Assembly: GCF_022513565.1 (NCBI RefSeq)
Contig: NZ_JAKWBE010000009.1
Span: 62,001 to 126,000, forward strand
Origin: Streptomyces gilvus
Lineage (GTDB): Bacteria > Actinomycetota > Actinomycetes > Streptomycetales > Streptomycetaceae
Length of the DNA: 64,000 nucleotides
Reading direction: 5' to 3'
Numbering within the stretch: position 1 is the first letter of the stretch; every line of letters starts with the position of its first letter. Below are positions 55,819-63,451 of the stretch, piece by piece. Made by a program: the position numbers and the translations under genes. The notes under the pieces are model-generated. The model did not search any database, was not told the origin of the DNA, and saw nothing but the letters and a program-made list of their open reading frames with translations.

Positions 55819-56796
55819 TTACTTCTCCTCGATACGGGCGTGGGTGACGGCGGGCTCGGCACCGCCGAGCAGCAGGTACAGGACGGCCATCCGGATGGAG
55901 ACTCCGTTTGCGACCTGCTCGACGACGGTGCAGCGGTCGGAGTCGGCGACCTCGGCGGTGATCTCCATGCCGCGGACCATCGGACCGGGGTGCATCACGA
56001 TGGCGTGCTCGGGCATCCGCGCCATGCGTTCGCCGTCGAGGCCGTAGCGGCGCGAGTACTCGCGCTCGGTCGGGAAGAAGGCCGCGTTCATGCGCTCGCG
56101 CTGGACCCGCAGCATCATCACCGCGTCGGACTTGGTGAGCGTGGAGTCGAGGTCGTACGACACCTCGCAGGGCCAGGTCTCGACGCCGACCGGCACCAGG
56201 GTGGGCGGGGCGACCACGGTGACCTCGGCGCCGAGCGTGTGCAGCAGGTCGACGTTGGAGCGGGCGACCCGGCTGTGCAGGACGTCGCCGACGATGGTGA
56301 TGCGCCGGCCGGACAGGTCCTGCCCGAGCCCGGCGTCCCGGCCGACGAGCCGGCGGCGCATGGTGAACGCGTCCAGCAGGGCCTGGGTGGGGTGCTGGTG
56401 GGTGCCGTCCCCGGCGTTGATGACGGCGGCGTCGATCCAGCCGGAGTTGGCGAGGCGGTAGGGGGCGCCGGAGGCGCCGTGCCGGATGACCACGGCGTCG
56501 ACGCCCATGGCCTCCAGGGTCTGGGCGGTGTCCTTCAGGGACTCGCCCTTGGAGACGCTGGAGCCCTTGGCGGAGAAGTTGATGACGTCCGCCGACAGGC
56601 GCTTCTCGGCGGCTTCGAAGGAGATACGCGTGCGCGTGGAGTCCTCGAAGAAGAGGTTGACGATCGTACGGCCGCGCAGGGTCGGCAGTTTCTTGATCGG
56701 CCGGTCCGCGACCCGGGCCATCTCCTCGGCGGTGTCGAGGATCAGGACGGCGTCGTCGCGGGTGAGGTCGGCGGCCGAGATGAGATGACGCTGCAT
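55819..56796 (-). CDS. pyrB: Aspartate carbamoyltransferase catalytic subunit
   Basis: A 325-aa enzyme committing carbamoyl phosphate to pyrimidines. The carbamoyl-phosphate motif STRTR in NLFFEDSTRTRISFEAAEKRL and the HPTQALLDAFTMR motif are both present. No pyrI-type regulatory subunit is nearby; control is expected through PyrR. Lies 84 bp after pyrR. Confidence 0.96.
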   Translation of the reverse strand: MQRHLISAADLTRDDAVLILDTAEEMARVADRPIKKLPTLRGRTIVNLFFEDSTRTRISFEAAEKRLSADVINFSAKGSSVSKGESLKDTAQTLEAMGVDAVVIRHGASGAPYRLANSGWIDAAVINAGDGTHQHPTQALLDAFTMRRRLVGRDAGLGQDLSGRRITIVGDVLHSRVARSNVDLLHTLGAEVTVVAPPTLVPVGVETWPCEVSYDLDSTLTKSDAVMMLRVQRERMNAAFFPTEREYSRRYGLDGERMARMPEHAIVMHPGPMVRGMEITAEVADSDRCTVVEQVANGVSIRMAVLYLLLGGAEPAVTHARIEEK

Positions 56797-56880
56797 CTGT
56801 CAGGCTCCGTAAGGCAGTTCAGGATTCGGGAGATTCCGGGCAGACCAGGGCACGCCGAAAGGACGCGTGCCGAGCGGCCG

Positions 56881-57447
56881 CTACTGGGTCTGCTTCGCGC
56901 CGAGCAGCACGGTGTCGCGACCGTCCTCCTCGGCGAGCTGGACCTTGACCGTCTCCCGCAGCGACGTGGGGAGGTTCTTGCCGACGTAGTCGGCGCGGAT
57001 GGGCAGTTCACGGTGGCCCCGGTCGACCAGGACCGCCAGCTGCACCGCGCGCGGGCGCCCGACGTCGTTCAGTGCGTCGAGGGCGGCTCTGACGGTCCGG
57101 CCGGAGAAGAGCACGTCGTCGACGAGGACGACCAGCCTGCCGTCGATGCCGTCACCGGGGATCTCGGTGCGGGCCAGCGCACGCGGCGGATGCATGCGCA
57201 GGTCGTCGCGGTACATGGTGATGTCGAGCGAACCGCACGGGATCTTGCGGTCGGTGATCTCCTCGAGCTTCGCGGCGAGCCGCTGGGCGAGGAAGACGCC
57301 TCGGGTCGGAATGCCGAGCAGCACCACGTCGTCGGCGCCCTTGGCGCGCTCGACGATCTCGTGGGCGATGCGGGTCAGTACCCGCGCGATGTCGGGCCCT
57401 TCGAGAACGGGCCGGGCATCGGACGCCTGCGTGTCCTGCGTGTCCAT
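56881..57447 (-). CDS. pyrR: Bifunctional pyr operon regulator/uracil phosphoribosyltransferase
   Basis: A 188-aa protein. The PRPP-binding motif VVLVDDVLFSGRTVRAALDAL and LLGIPTRGVFLAQRLA are diagnostic. PyrR binds RNA when UMP is high and can also make UMP from uracil. It is the first gene of the pyr operon; the leader directly before it holds a PyrR-loop-like motif next to AAGGAGG. Confidence 0.94.
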   Translation of the reverse strand: MDTQDTQASDARPVLEGPDIARVLTRIAHEIVERAKGADDVVLLGIPTRGVFLAQRLAAKLEEITDRKIPCGSLDITMYRDDLRMHPPRALARTEIPGDGIDGRLVVLVDDVLFSGRTVRAALDALNDVGRPRAVQLAVLVDRGHRELPIRADYVGKNLPTSLRETVKVQLAEEDGRDTVLLGAKQTQ

Positions 57448-57457
57448 ACGAAACGGA

Positions 57458-57480
57458 CCTCCTTCTCCGCCTCACGGGAC
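57458..57480 (-). promoter_or_regulatory. Putative PyrR-binding loop overlapping the pyrR ribosome binding site
   Basis: On the minus strand GTCCCGTGAGGC (57480-57469) resembles the PyrR-recognised loop (UCC-n-GAGG core). It is followed four nt later by AAGGAGG (57464-57458), 10 nt before the pyrR ATG. Mycobacterial PyrR represses translation through a loop next to the ribosome binding site, and the same arrangement is suggested here. The stem pairing was not verified by folding. Confidence 0.5.
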
Positions 57481-57601
57481 GGACCTTAAAGGACGTCGGA
57501 TTTGCGCCATCCACGGTAGCAGGCCCGCACGACACGCCTGATCACCCCCCTGGCCCAATCGGCCACCGCTACCACGGAAGAGTCGGTGTGGACCATTCGG
57601 C

Positions 57602-57644
57602 TTGACGCAGAAGAATCACGCTGCGTAACCTCACAGTGAGTTAC
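57602..57644 (+). promoter_or_regulatory. bldD promoter and BldD-type palindrome
   Basis: -35 TTGACG at 57602-57607 and -10 TAACCT at 57626-57631 are 18 bp apart. A palindrome overlaps the -10 and expected start: GTAACCTCAC at 57625-57634, the central A, then GTGAG-TTAC at 57636-57644. It includes CTCACAGTGAG. BldD represses its own promoter in S. coelicolor through such a site, so autoregulation is likely. Confidence 0.7.
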
Positions 57645-57701
57645 CAGACGCGCGGCCGCGGAACCTCCGCAGCCGCGTCGACACAGTGTCCGGGGAGCTA
57701 T

Positions 57702-58205
57702 ATGTCCAGCGAATACGCCAAACAGCTCGGGGCCAAGCTCCGGGCCATCCGCACCCAGCAGGGCCTTTCCCTCCACGGTGTCGAGGAGAAGAGCCAGGGA
57801 CGCTGGAAGGCGGTCGTGGTCGGTTCGTACGAGCGCGGTGACCGCGCGGTGACCGTACAGCGTCTTGCCGAACTGGCGGATTTCTATGGCGTTCCCGTTC
57901 AGGAGCTGCTGCCGGGCACCACGCCGGGCGGCGCGGCCGAGCCCCCGCCGAAGCTGGTCCTCGACCTGGAGCGGCTGGCCACCGTGCCGGCCGAGAAGGC
58001 GGGCCCCCTGCAGCGCTACGCCGCCACGATCCAGTCGCAGCGCGGTGACTACAACGGCAAGGTGCTCTCGATCCGCCAGGACGACCTGCGCACACTCGCC
58101 GTGATCTACGACCAGTCCCCCTCGGTCCTCACCGAGCAGCTGATCAGCTGGGGCGTGCTGGACGCCGACGCGCGGCGCGCGGTGGCCTCCCACGAGGAGG
58201 GCTGA
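57702..58205 (+). CDS. bldD: Developmental master regulator BldD (cyclic-di-GMP-dependent repressor)
   Basis: A 167-aa protein. The N-terminal helix-turn-helix (residues 5-70; LGAKLRAIRTQQGLSLHGVEEKSQ) binds DNA. The C-terminal domain carries the two cyclic-di-GMP signature motifs, RGD at 114-116 and RQDD at 125-128, by which tetrameric c-di-GMP dimerises BldD to repress sporulation genes. ATG 57702 follows GGGGAG. It stands alone on the plus strand, divergent from pyrR, with a terminator at 58238. Confidence 0.98.
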   Translation: MSSEYAKQLGAKLRAIRTQQGLSLHGVEEKSQGRWKAVVVGSYERGDRAVTVQRLAELADFYGVPVQELLPGTTPGGAAEPPPKLVLDLERLATVPAEKAGPLQRYAATIQSQRGDYNGKVLSIRQDDLRTLAVIYDQSPSVLTEQLISWGVLDADARRAVASHEEG

Positions 58206-58237
58206 GCCGCACGGCTCCTCAGCAGAAACGTGCCGCC

Positions 58238-58271
58238 GGGGTGGCCGGGACTTCATGGTTCCGGCCACCCC
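58238..58271 (+). terminator. bldD terminator
   Basis: An 11-bp perfect stem, GGGGTGGCCGG (58238-58248) and CCGGCCACCCC (58261-58271), with a 12-nt loop, 33 bp after the bldD stop and followed by GTCGGCTTT. Confidence 0.8.
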
Positions 58272-58370
58272 GTCGGCTTTCTCAGCCTCCCGGAGGCCGC
58301 TTCGGCCCCGGAATGCCAGGGGGCCCGCAGCAGTCACGGACGCTGTTGGTTAATTCGGGCCCTGGCGTGA

Positions 58371-58411
58371 CGTCGGCCTTCAAGACCTGGTTGTGGTCTT
58401 GAAGGCCGACG
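58371..58411. terminator. Internal hairpin at the left end of the IS
   Basis: A 17-bp perfect stem, 58371-58387 against 58395-58411, with a 7-nt TGGTTGT loop, directly inside the left inverted repeat and upstream of the transposase start. It would block read-through transcription into the transposase gene from outside, a known way for IS elements to limit their own activity. Confidence 0.75.
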
Positions 58412-58433
58412 TTGTCGTCTGGGGTGGGTGTCG

Positions 58434-60119
58434 ATGTCTATGCAGCCGAAGGGGCCGGGGGAGATTCCGGCGGAGACGGTGCGGGTGGCGCGGGCCGCGT
58501 TCCCGAAGGGGAGCCCGGCGATCCGGGTCCGGGACGAGCTGGGTCCGCTGTTCACCGACGAGGAGTTCGCGGACCTGTTCCCTGCGCGGGGGAAGCCTGC
58601 CTGGTCACCGGGGCGCCTCGCGTTGGTGCTGGTGTTGCAGTTCGTCGAGGGGCTCACCGACCGGCAGGCCGCCGAGGCGGTGCGGGCGAGGATCGACTTC
58701 AAATACGCCCTCGCGTTAGAGCTGGCTGACCCGGGCTTCGACTTTTCGGTGCTGTCGGAGTTCCGGGACCGACTCGTCGAAGCGGAGGCGGGCAGGCGGG
58801 TGCTGGACGGCGTCCTGGCCGCGGCCCGGGAGAAGGGCCTGCTCAGGGCGGCCGGCCGGGCCCGCACCGACTCCACGCACGTGCTGTCTGCGGCCCGTCA
58901 GTTGTGCTGGCTGGAGATGGTCGCGGAGACGCTGCGCTCAGCGTTGAACACGGTGGCTGAACAGGCCCCCGAATGGCTGGCCGGCATCGCGGAGCCGGAC
59001 TGGTTCAAGCACTACGCGACGAAGGCCGAGGACTCCCGGTTTCCCCAGGCCCGTGCCAGGCGGGACGAAGTGGGCCTGCGGATCGGCAGGGACGGGACGC
59101 GGCTGCTTGAGGCAGTCTTCGCCTCCGGCGCACCGCACGGTCTGCGGGCGCTGGACGAGGTGGAGATCCTTCGGCGGGTGTGGGTGCAGCACTTCCACCA
59201 GGTCGGCGGCGAGGTGGCACGGCGGGACCCAAAAGACCGGCCGCCGGGCGCGATGCGCCTGGTCACGCCCTATGACATCGAGGCCCGGGGCAGCGTCAAA
59301 CGCGATACCTTCTGGGACGGCTACAAGGTCCACCTCACCGAGACCTGCGAGCCGAACACCCCGAACCTGATCACGAACGTGGCCACCACCGACGCCACCG
59401 TCCCCGACAACGTCATGAGCGAGGTGATCCACGCCGGGCTCGCTGTCCGCGACTGCCTGCCCAGCGAGCACTGGGTCGACGCCGGATACCCCACCGCCGC
59501 CGCTCTGGTGATCGCCCGCCACCGGCACGGCACCACCCTGCACGGCCCCGTCGCGGCCAACACCAGCGCACAGACCAGCACCGCGGGCGGCTACGACCAG
59601 GAAGCCTTCACCATCGACTGGGACCAGAAGAAGGTCACCTGCCCCGGCGGCGCCACGAACACCACCTGGAGCAACCGGCTCTCCCAGCAAGGGCTGCCCG
59701 TGATCCGGGTGCGGTTCTCCGTGCTGGACTGCCGGCCCTGTCCGGTGCGGCGCGAGTGCATCAACTCGGCCACTGCCGAACGCCGCGAACTACGGCTGCG
59801 ACACCACGACGAACACCACGCGCTCCGCACGGCCAGGGCAGAACAGCAGACCGACGGCTGGAAAGAGCGCTACAAGATCCGGGCCGGCGTCGAGGGCACC
59901 ATCTCCCAGGGCGTCGGGCGCTGCGGCCTGCGCAGATCCCGCTACCGCGGCCTCGCCAAGACCAGCCTCCAGCACCAGCTCACCGGCGCCGCCATCAACC
60001 TCGCCCGCATCGACGCACACCTCACCGGCACACCCAGGGCCCGCACACGCACCAGCCACTTCGCAGCACTTCGCCCCGCCGACCAAGCCGACGGGGCGAA
60101 GCAACAGGGCCCGAATTAA
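58434..60119 (+). CDS. IS1182-family DDE transposase
   Basis: A 561-aa transposase. The N-terminal domain has FADLFPARGKPAWSPGRLALVLVLQFVEGLTDRQAAEAVRARIDFKYAL, characteristic of IS1182. The likely DDE residues are in RTDSTHVLSAARQL, WVDAGYPTAAAL and RAGVEGTISQGVGRCGLRRSRY. A Cys-rich stretch (DCRPCPVRREC) is present before the last motif. ATG 58434 is chosen; GTG 58428 and ATG 58440 are alternatives. It appears full length. Confidence 0.92.
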   Translation: MSMQPKGPGEIPAETVRVARAAFPKGSPAIRVRDELGPLFTDEEFADLFPARGKPAWSPGRLALVLVLQFVEGLTDRQAAEAVRARIDFKYALALELADPGFDFSVLSEFRDRLVEAEAGRRVLDGVLAAAREKGLLRAAGRARTDSTHVLSAARQLCWLEMVAETLRSALNTVAEQAPEWLAGIAEPDWFKHYATKAEDSRFPQARARRDEVGLRIGRDGTRLLEAVFASGAPHGLRALDEVEILRRVWVQHFHQVGGEVARRDPKDRPPGAMRLVTPYDIEARGSVKRDTFWDGYKVHLTETCEPNTPNLITNVATTDATVPDNVMSEVIHAGLAVRDCLPSEHWVDAGYPTAAALVIARHRHGTTLHGPVAANTSAQTSTAGGYDQEAFTIDWDQKKVTCPGGATNTTWSNRLSQQGLPVIRVRFSVLDCRPCPVRRECINSATAERRELRLRHHDEHHALRTARAEQQTDGWKERYKIRAGVEGTISQGVGRCGLRRSRYRGLAKTSLQHQLTGAAINLARIDAHLTGTPRARTRTSHFAALRPADQADGAKQQGPN

Positions 60120-60188
60120 CCAACAGCGTCCAGTCACGCTGCGGGCCCCCTGGCGATGCCGTACCTCTGTCACGCCTCTTCCAGGCTG

Positions 60189-60623
60189 TCACGCCTCTTC
60201 GCGGCGCAGTGAGGGCTTGAGCTCCTTGAGCCGGCCCAGCAGGCCGTTGACGAACGCCGGCGACTCGTCCGTGGAGAACTCCTTGGCGAGCTGCACCATC
60301 TCGTCGAGGACCACGGCGTCCGGGACCTCGTCGACCCAGATCAGCTCGTAGGCGCCCAGGCGCAGGATGTTGCGGTCCACGACCGGCATCCGGTCCAGCG
60401 TCCAGCCGACCGAGTACTGCGCGATCAGCTCGTCGATCCGCTTCGCGTGCTGGGCGTAGCCCTCGACCAGCTGCATCGTGTACTCGCTCACCGGCGGCTG
60501 CCGGGGGTCGTCCCGGGAGAGCCGGATCCAGTCCGCGAGAACCGTCAGGACGTCGACTCCGCGCTGGTCGCCCTCGAAGAGGATCTGGAAGGCGCGCTTG
60601 CGGGCCGTGTTGCGGGCGGCCAC
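60189..60623 (-). CDS. nusB: Transcription antitermination factor NusB
   Basis: A 144-aa helical protein of the rRNA antitermination complex. RKRAFQILFEGDQRGVDVLTVL and LRLGAYELIWVDEVPDAVVLDEMVQLAKEFSTDESPAFVNGLLGRL are the family core. GTG 60623 lies 2 bp after the efp stop, so it is coupled to efp. Its stop sits inside a short direct repeat, CTGTCACGCCTCTTC at 60167 and 60186. The IS lies 58 bp beyond the stop. Confidence 0.94.
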   Translation of the reverse strand: MAARNTARKRAFQILFEGDQRGVDVLTVLADWIRLSRDDPRQPPVSEYTMQLVEGYAQHAKRIDELIAQYSVGWTLDRMPVVDRNILRLGAYELIWVDEVPDAVVLDEMVQLAKEFSTDESPAFVNGLLGRLKELKPSLRREEA

Positions 60624-60625
60624 GG

Positions 60626-61192
60626 TTAGCTGTTCACCCGGCCGAGGTAGTCGCTGGTACGGGTGTCGACCTTGATCTTCTCACCGGTGGTGATGAAGAG
60701 CGGGACCTGGATCTGGTGGCCGGTCTCCAGGGTGGCGGGCTTGGTGCCGCCGGTGGAGCGGTCGCCCTGCAGGCCCGGCTCGGTCTCCTGGACGACGAGC
60801 TCGACGGCGGCCGGCAGCTCGACGAAGAGCACCTCGCCCTCGTGCTGCGCGACGGTGGCGGTGAAGCCCTCGATGAGGAAGTTGGCGGCGTCGCCGACAG
60901 CCTTGCGGTCGACCATCAGCTGGTCGTAGGTCTCCATGTCCATGAAGACGAAGTACTCGCCGTCCATGTACGAGAACTGCATGTCGCGCTTGTCGACAGT
61001 GGCCGTCTCGACCTTGACGCCGGCGTTGAAGGTCTTGTCGACGACCTTGCCCGAGAGCACGTTCTTGAGCTTGGTGCGCACGAATGCCGGGCCCTTGCCG
61101 GGCTTGACGTGCTGGAACTCGACGACGGACCAGAGCTGGCCGCCTTCGAGCTTGAGCACAAGGCCGTTCTTGAGGTCGTTCGTGGAAGCCAC
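60626..61192 (-). CDS. efp: Translation elongation factor P
   Basis: A 188-aa three-domain protein that relieves ribosome stalling at polyproline. ASTNDLKNGLVLKLEGGQLWSVVEFQHVKPGKGPAFVRTKLKN contains the tip loop (PGKGPAF). LPAAVELVVQETEPGLQGDRSTGGTKPATLETG is the EF-P C-terminal signature. GTG 61192 was chosen over the longer frame to 61324 by the universal start; AGGAG is about 11 nt upstream. Confidence 0.96.
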   Translation of the reverse strand: MASTNDLKNGLVLKLEGGQLWSVVEFQHVKPGKGPAFVRTKLKNVLSGKVVDKTFNAGVKVETATVDKRDMQFSYMDGEYFVFMDMETYDQLMVDRKAVGDAANFLIEGFTATVAQHEGEVLFVELPAAVELVVQETEPGLQGDRSTGGTKPATLETGHQIQVPLFITTGEKIKVDTRTSDYLGRVNS

Positions 61193-61241
61193 GGTTGCGG
61201 AATCTCCTGGACTGACGTGGACGACCCCGGCGCACGCACTC

Positions 61242-62339
61242 CTACAGCGCGAGCAGCTCCTTGGTCGTGATGGTGAGTAGCTCGGGTCCGCCGTCCGCCT
61301 CGGGGCGGACGACGAGCGTGTCATCGATCCGGACGCCGCCCCGGCCGGGGAGGTGGACCCCCGGTTCGACGGTGACCGGCACGCAAGCGTCCAGTTTACC
61401 CATGGCTGAAGGGGCCAGCTGCGGGTCCTCGTCGATTTCGAGTCCGACGCCGTGGCCGATCAGCGGTGGCAGGCCCTGGGTGTACCCCGCCGAGTCCAGC
61501 AGCTGCCGGGCCGCCCGGTCCACGTCACGGTGGGCGGCTCCCGGCGCCAGCGCCTCGCGTCCGGCGCGCTGAGCGGCGAAGACGAGGTCGTAGAGCTGGA
61601 TCTGCCAGTCGGCGGGCGAGGTGCCGATGACGAAGGTGCGGCCGATCTCGCAGCGGTAGCCGCGGTAGGTCGCCCCGAGGCAGACGGAGAGGAAGTCGCC
61701 CTCCTCGACCCGGCGGTCAGTGGGGCGGTGGGCGCGGCGGCCGGCGTTGGGGCCGGTGGCGACGGAGGTGGGGAACGCGGGGCCGTCGGCGCCGTGGTCG
61801 ACGAGACGGCGTTCCAGTTCGAGGGCGAGGTGGCGTTCGGTGCGGCCGACGAGGATGGACTCCAGGAGTTCGCCCAGGGCCTGGTCGGCGATCTCGGCGC
61901 CGATGCGGAGGCAGGAGATCTCCTCCTCGTCCTTGACGACCCTGAGCTGCTCGACCGCGCCGCCGATGTCGGCGAGGCGGAGCCCGGGTACGACCGAGCG
62001 GAGTTCGCGGTGGCGGGCGACGGTGAGGTGGTGTTCCTCCAGGGCGAGGGAGTCGAGGCCGTGCGCCGCCGCGAGATCGGCAGCGGCGACGGCGGGGTCG
62101 CCGGGGCCGGGGAGGGTGTGCAGGCGGAGGGCGTCGTCGGGACGGCCGTCGGCCGGGCCGTCCTCGTAGGGACGGACCAGGATGTCCTCGGTCCTGCCCA
62201 GCAGGAGCACGGCGCCCTGTGGGGCGGGGCCGGCGAGGTAGCGGACGTTGGCGGGGCGGGAGACGAGCGCTGCCGCGTTGCCGGCGGCGTTGCACTGCTC
62301 CCTTAGCCGGTTTCGGCGGATCGCGTACATCTCTGACAT
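61242..62339 (-). CDS. M24-family (aminopeptidase P-like) protein with altered metal ligands
   Basis: A 365-aa pita-bread-fold protein. The N-terminal creatinase-like domain is residues 1 to about 130, and the catalytic domain follows. The usual five ligands are D, D, H, E, E. Here the equivalent positions appear as Cys (GDFLSVCLGATY), Glu (GYRCEIGRTF), His (IGHGVGLEIDEDP), Glu (VTVEPGVH) and Asp (GVRIDDTLVV). It may therefore bind a different metal or be inactive as a peptidase. It lies 49 bp upstream of efp in the same direction. Confidence 0.8.
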   Translation of the reverse strand: MSEMYAIRRNRLREQCNAAGNAAALVSRPANVRYLAGPAPQGAVLLLGRTEDILVRPYEDGPADGRPDDALRLHTLPGPGDPAVAAADLAAAHGLDSLALEEHHLTVARHRELRSVVPGLRLADIGGAVEQLRVVKDEEEISCLRIGAEIADQALGELLESILVGRTERHLALELERRLVDHGADGPAFPTSVATGPNAGRRAHRPTDRRVEEGDFLSVCLGATYRGYRCEIGRTFVIGTSPADWQIQLYDLVFAAQRAGREALAPGAAHRDVDRAARQLLDSAGYTQGLPPLIGHGVGLEIDEDPQLAPSAMGKLDACVPVTVEPGVHLPGRGGVRIDDTLVVRPEADGGPELLTITTKELLAL

Positions 62340-62429
62340 GAGATGAGCGTAGGAGCGGTGGGGGATTTGTGCCGGTTGGGAGGGTGCCGTTCGGGGGACG
62401 GGGTGCCGGTGAGGGGGGTCGTCCCCGCT

Positions 62430-63287
62430 CTACCAGCTCGGTGGGCTTGCGATCGAGCGGGACAGGACGTCGTCGAGGACCCGGGCCGTCTGGGGGATGT
62501 CCAGCTGGCTGTTGTCGATGATCGGCAGGCCCGAGCCGTACCAGCCCGCCATGCGGCCGTGTATGCGGGCCACCTCCTCGTCGGTGAGGCGGCGGTTGCC
62601 CGAGCGTTCCGCGTTGCGTTCCAGGACGATCTCGAGGCCGGGCAGCAGGACCACCGGCAGGAGACCGGGCCCCACGTGGCGCTTCCAGCCGCCGAGGCCG
62701 ACCACCGGGCGGTCGGGGAAGACGGCGTCGTCGAGGATGCAGGAGATGCCGTTGGCGAGGAAGTTGCGGGCGGCGAAGCCGCAGGTGCGGCGGGCGAGCC
62801 GGTACTGGGCCTCGGAGTTGTCGTTCCACCCGGACTGGGGGTTGGCGAAGCCCGAGCGGACCCATTCGCGGACGTCGTCGAGGCTGATGTGGGCCGTGGG
62901 GACGCGCCGGTGGTCGGCCCAGTACTTGGCGACGCTGGTCTTGCCGGCGCCCGCGGGCCCGATCAGCAGCACGGCGAGCGTCGCGCCGGTGGGGTCGGGG
63001 GCCGTCGCCGTGGCGGGCGGGGCGCTGGGTACGGCGACCGGGGCACCGGGGGGCAGCGGCACATGGCCCGTGGTGTCCGGCGGCGGGGGCGCGTGGTGCG
63101 GGGCCGGGGGGACCGGGGCCGCGGGTGCTCCGGGGAAGCCCGGGGCGGGGGGTGGCGGAGGAACGGGGGCCGAGCCCTGGTGCGGGCCGGAGTGGCCCGG
63201 GTGCTGTGCGGCCGGTGGCCGTCCGGTGGCCGGTCCCTGCCCCGGCTGGTGGGGCGGCGGCAGCGGAGAACCCACTGCGTGCTGCAT
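62430..63287 (-). CDS. P-loop ATPase/kinase with Pro-rich N-terminus
   Basis: A 285-aa protein. Residues 1 to about 100 are a Pro/Ala/Gly-rich, probably disordered tail. The C-terminal domain is a P-loop NTPase with LLIGPAGAGKTSVAKYWADH (Walker A), then ISLDDVREWVRSGF and an ILDDAVFPDRPVV segment, like small AAA or zeta-toxin/kinase folds. ATG 63287 is preferred over TTG 63314 because GGAG lies before it. The function is unknown; it sits between aroB and the M24 gene. Confidence 0.72.
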   Translation of the reverse strand: MQHAVGSPLPPPHQPGQGPATGRPPAAQHPGHSGPHQGSAPVPPPPPAPGFPGAPAAPVPPAPHHAPPPPDTTGHVPLPPGAPVAVPSAPPATATAPDPTGATLAVLLIGPAGAGKTSVAKYWADHRRVPTAHISLDDVREWVRSGFANPQSGWNDNSEAQYRLARRTCGFAARNFLANGISCILDDAVFPDRPVVGLGGWKRHVGPGLLPVVLLPGLEIVLERNAERSGNRRLTDEEVARIHGRMAGWYGSGLPIIDNSQLDIPQTARVLDDVLSRSIASPPSW

Positions 63288-63364
63288 CCGGTGCCACTCC
63301 GTCTCGTCAGGCAAATTGGCGCTGGCAGCGGGGTGACACCCCGCTGCCTACCGAACGGTACCGT

Positions 63365-63394
63365 CCCCGGCCGCGGTTTGGTGAACGGCCGGGG
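63365..63394 (-). terminator. Terminator-like hairpin after aroB
   Basis: A 9-bp perfect stem, CCCCGGCCG (63365-63373) and CGGCCGGGG (63386-63394), 57 bp after the aroB stop on the minus strand. Confidence 0.6.
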
Positions 63395-63451
63395 GCGGTG
63401 TGAAGTGCCCTTATGGGCAAGGCACATCGGACGGATGGTGCGTGGGGAGAC

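Larger units (their letters stand above)
58339..60130 (+). mobile_element. IS1182-family insertion sequence
   Basis: A 1,792-bp element bounded by perfect 26-bp terminal inverted repeats (58339-58364 and 60105-60130, starting GACGCTGTTGGTTAATTCGG). An 8-bp direct repeat CAGTCACG flanks both ends as a target duplication. One transposase gene fills it, and its TAA stop lies inside the right repeat. Both ends and the transposase appear intact, so it may be active and recently inserted. Confidence 0.93.
58315..60154. terminator. 16-bp terminator hairpin split by an IS element
   Basis: The left arm GCCAGGGGGCCCGCAG (58315-58330) and the right arm CTGCGGGCCCCCTGGC (60139-60154) are perfect complements. 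Each arm is followed or preceded by CAGTCACG (58331-58338 and 60131-60138), which would have been the single 8-nt loop before insertion. The restored site would be a strong bidirectional terminator between convergent bldD and nusB. Confidence 0.88.
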
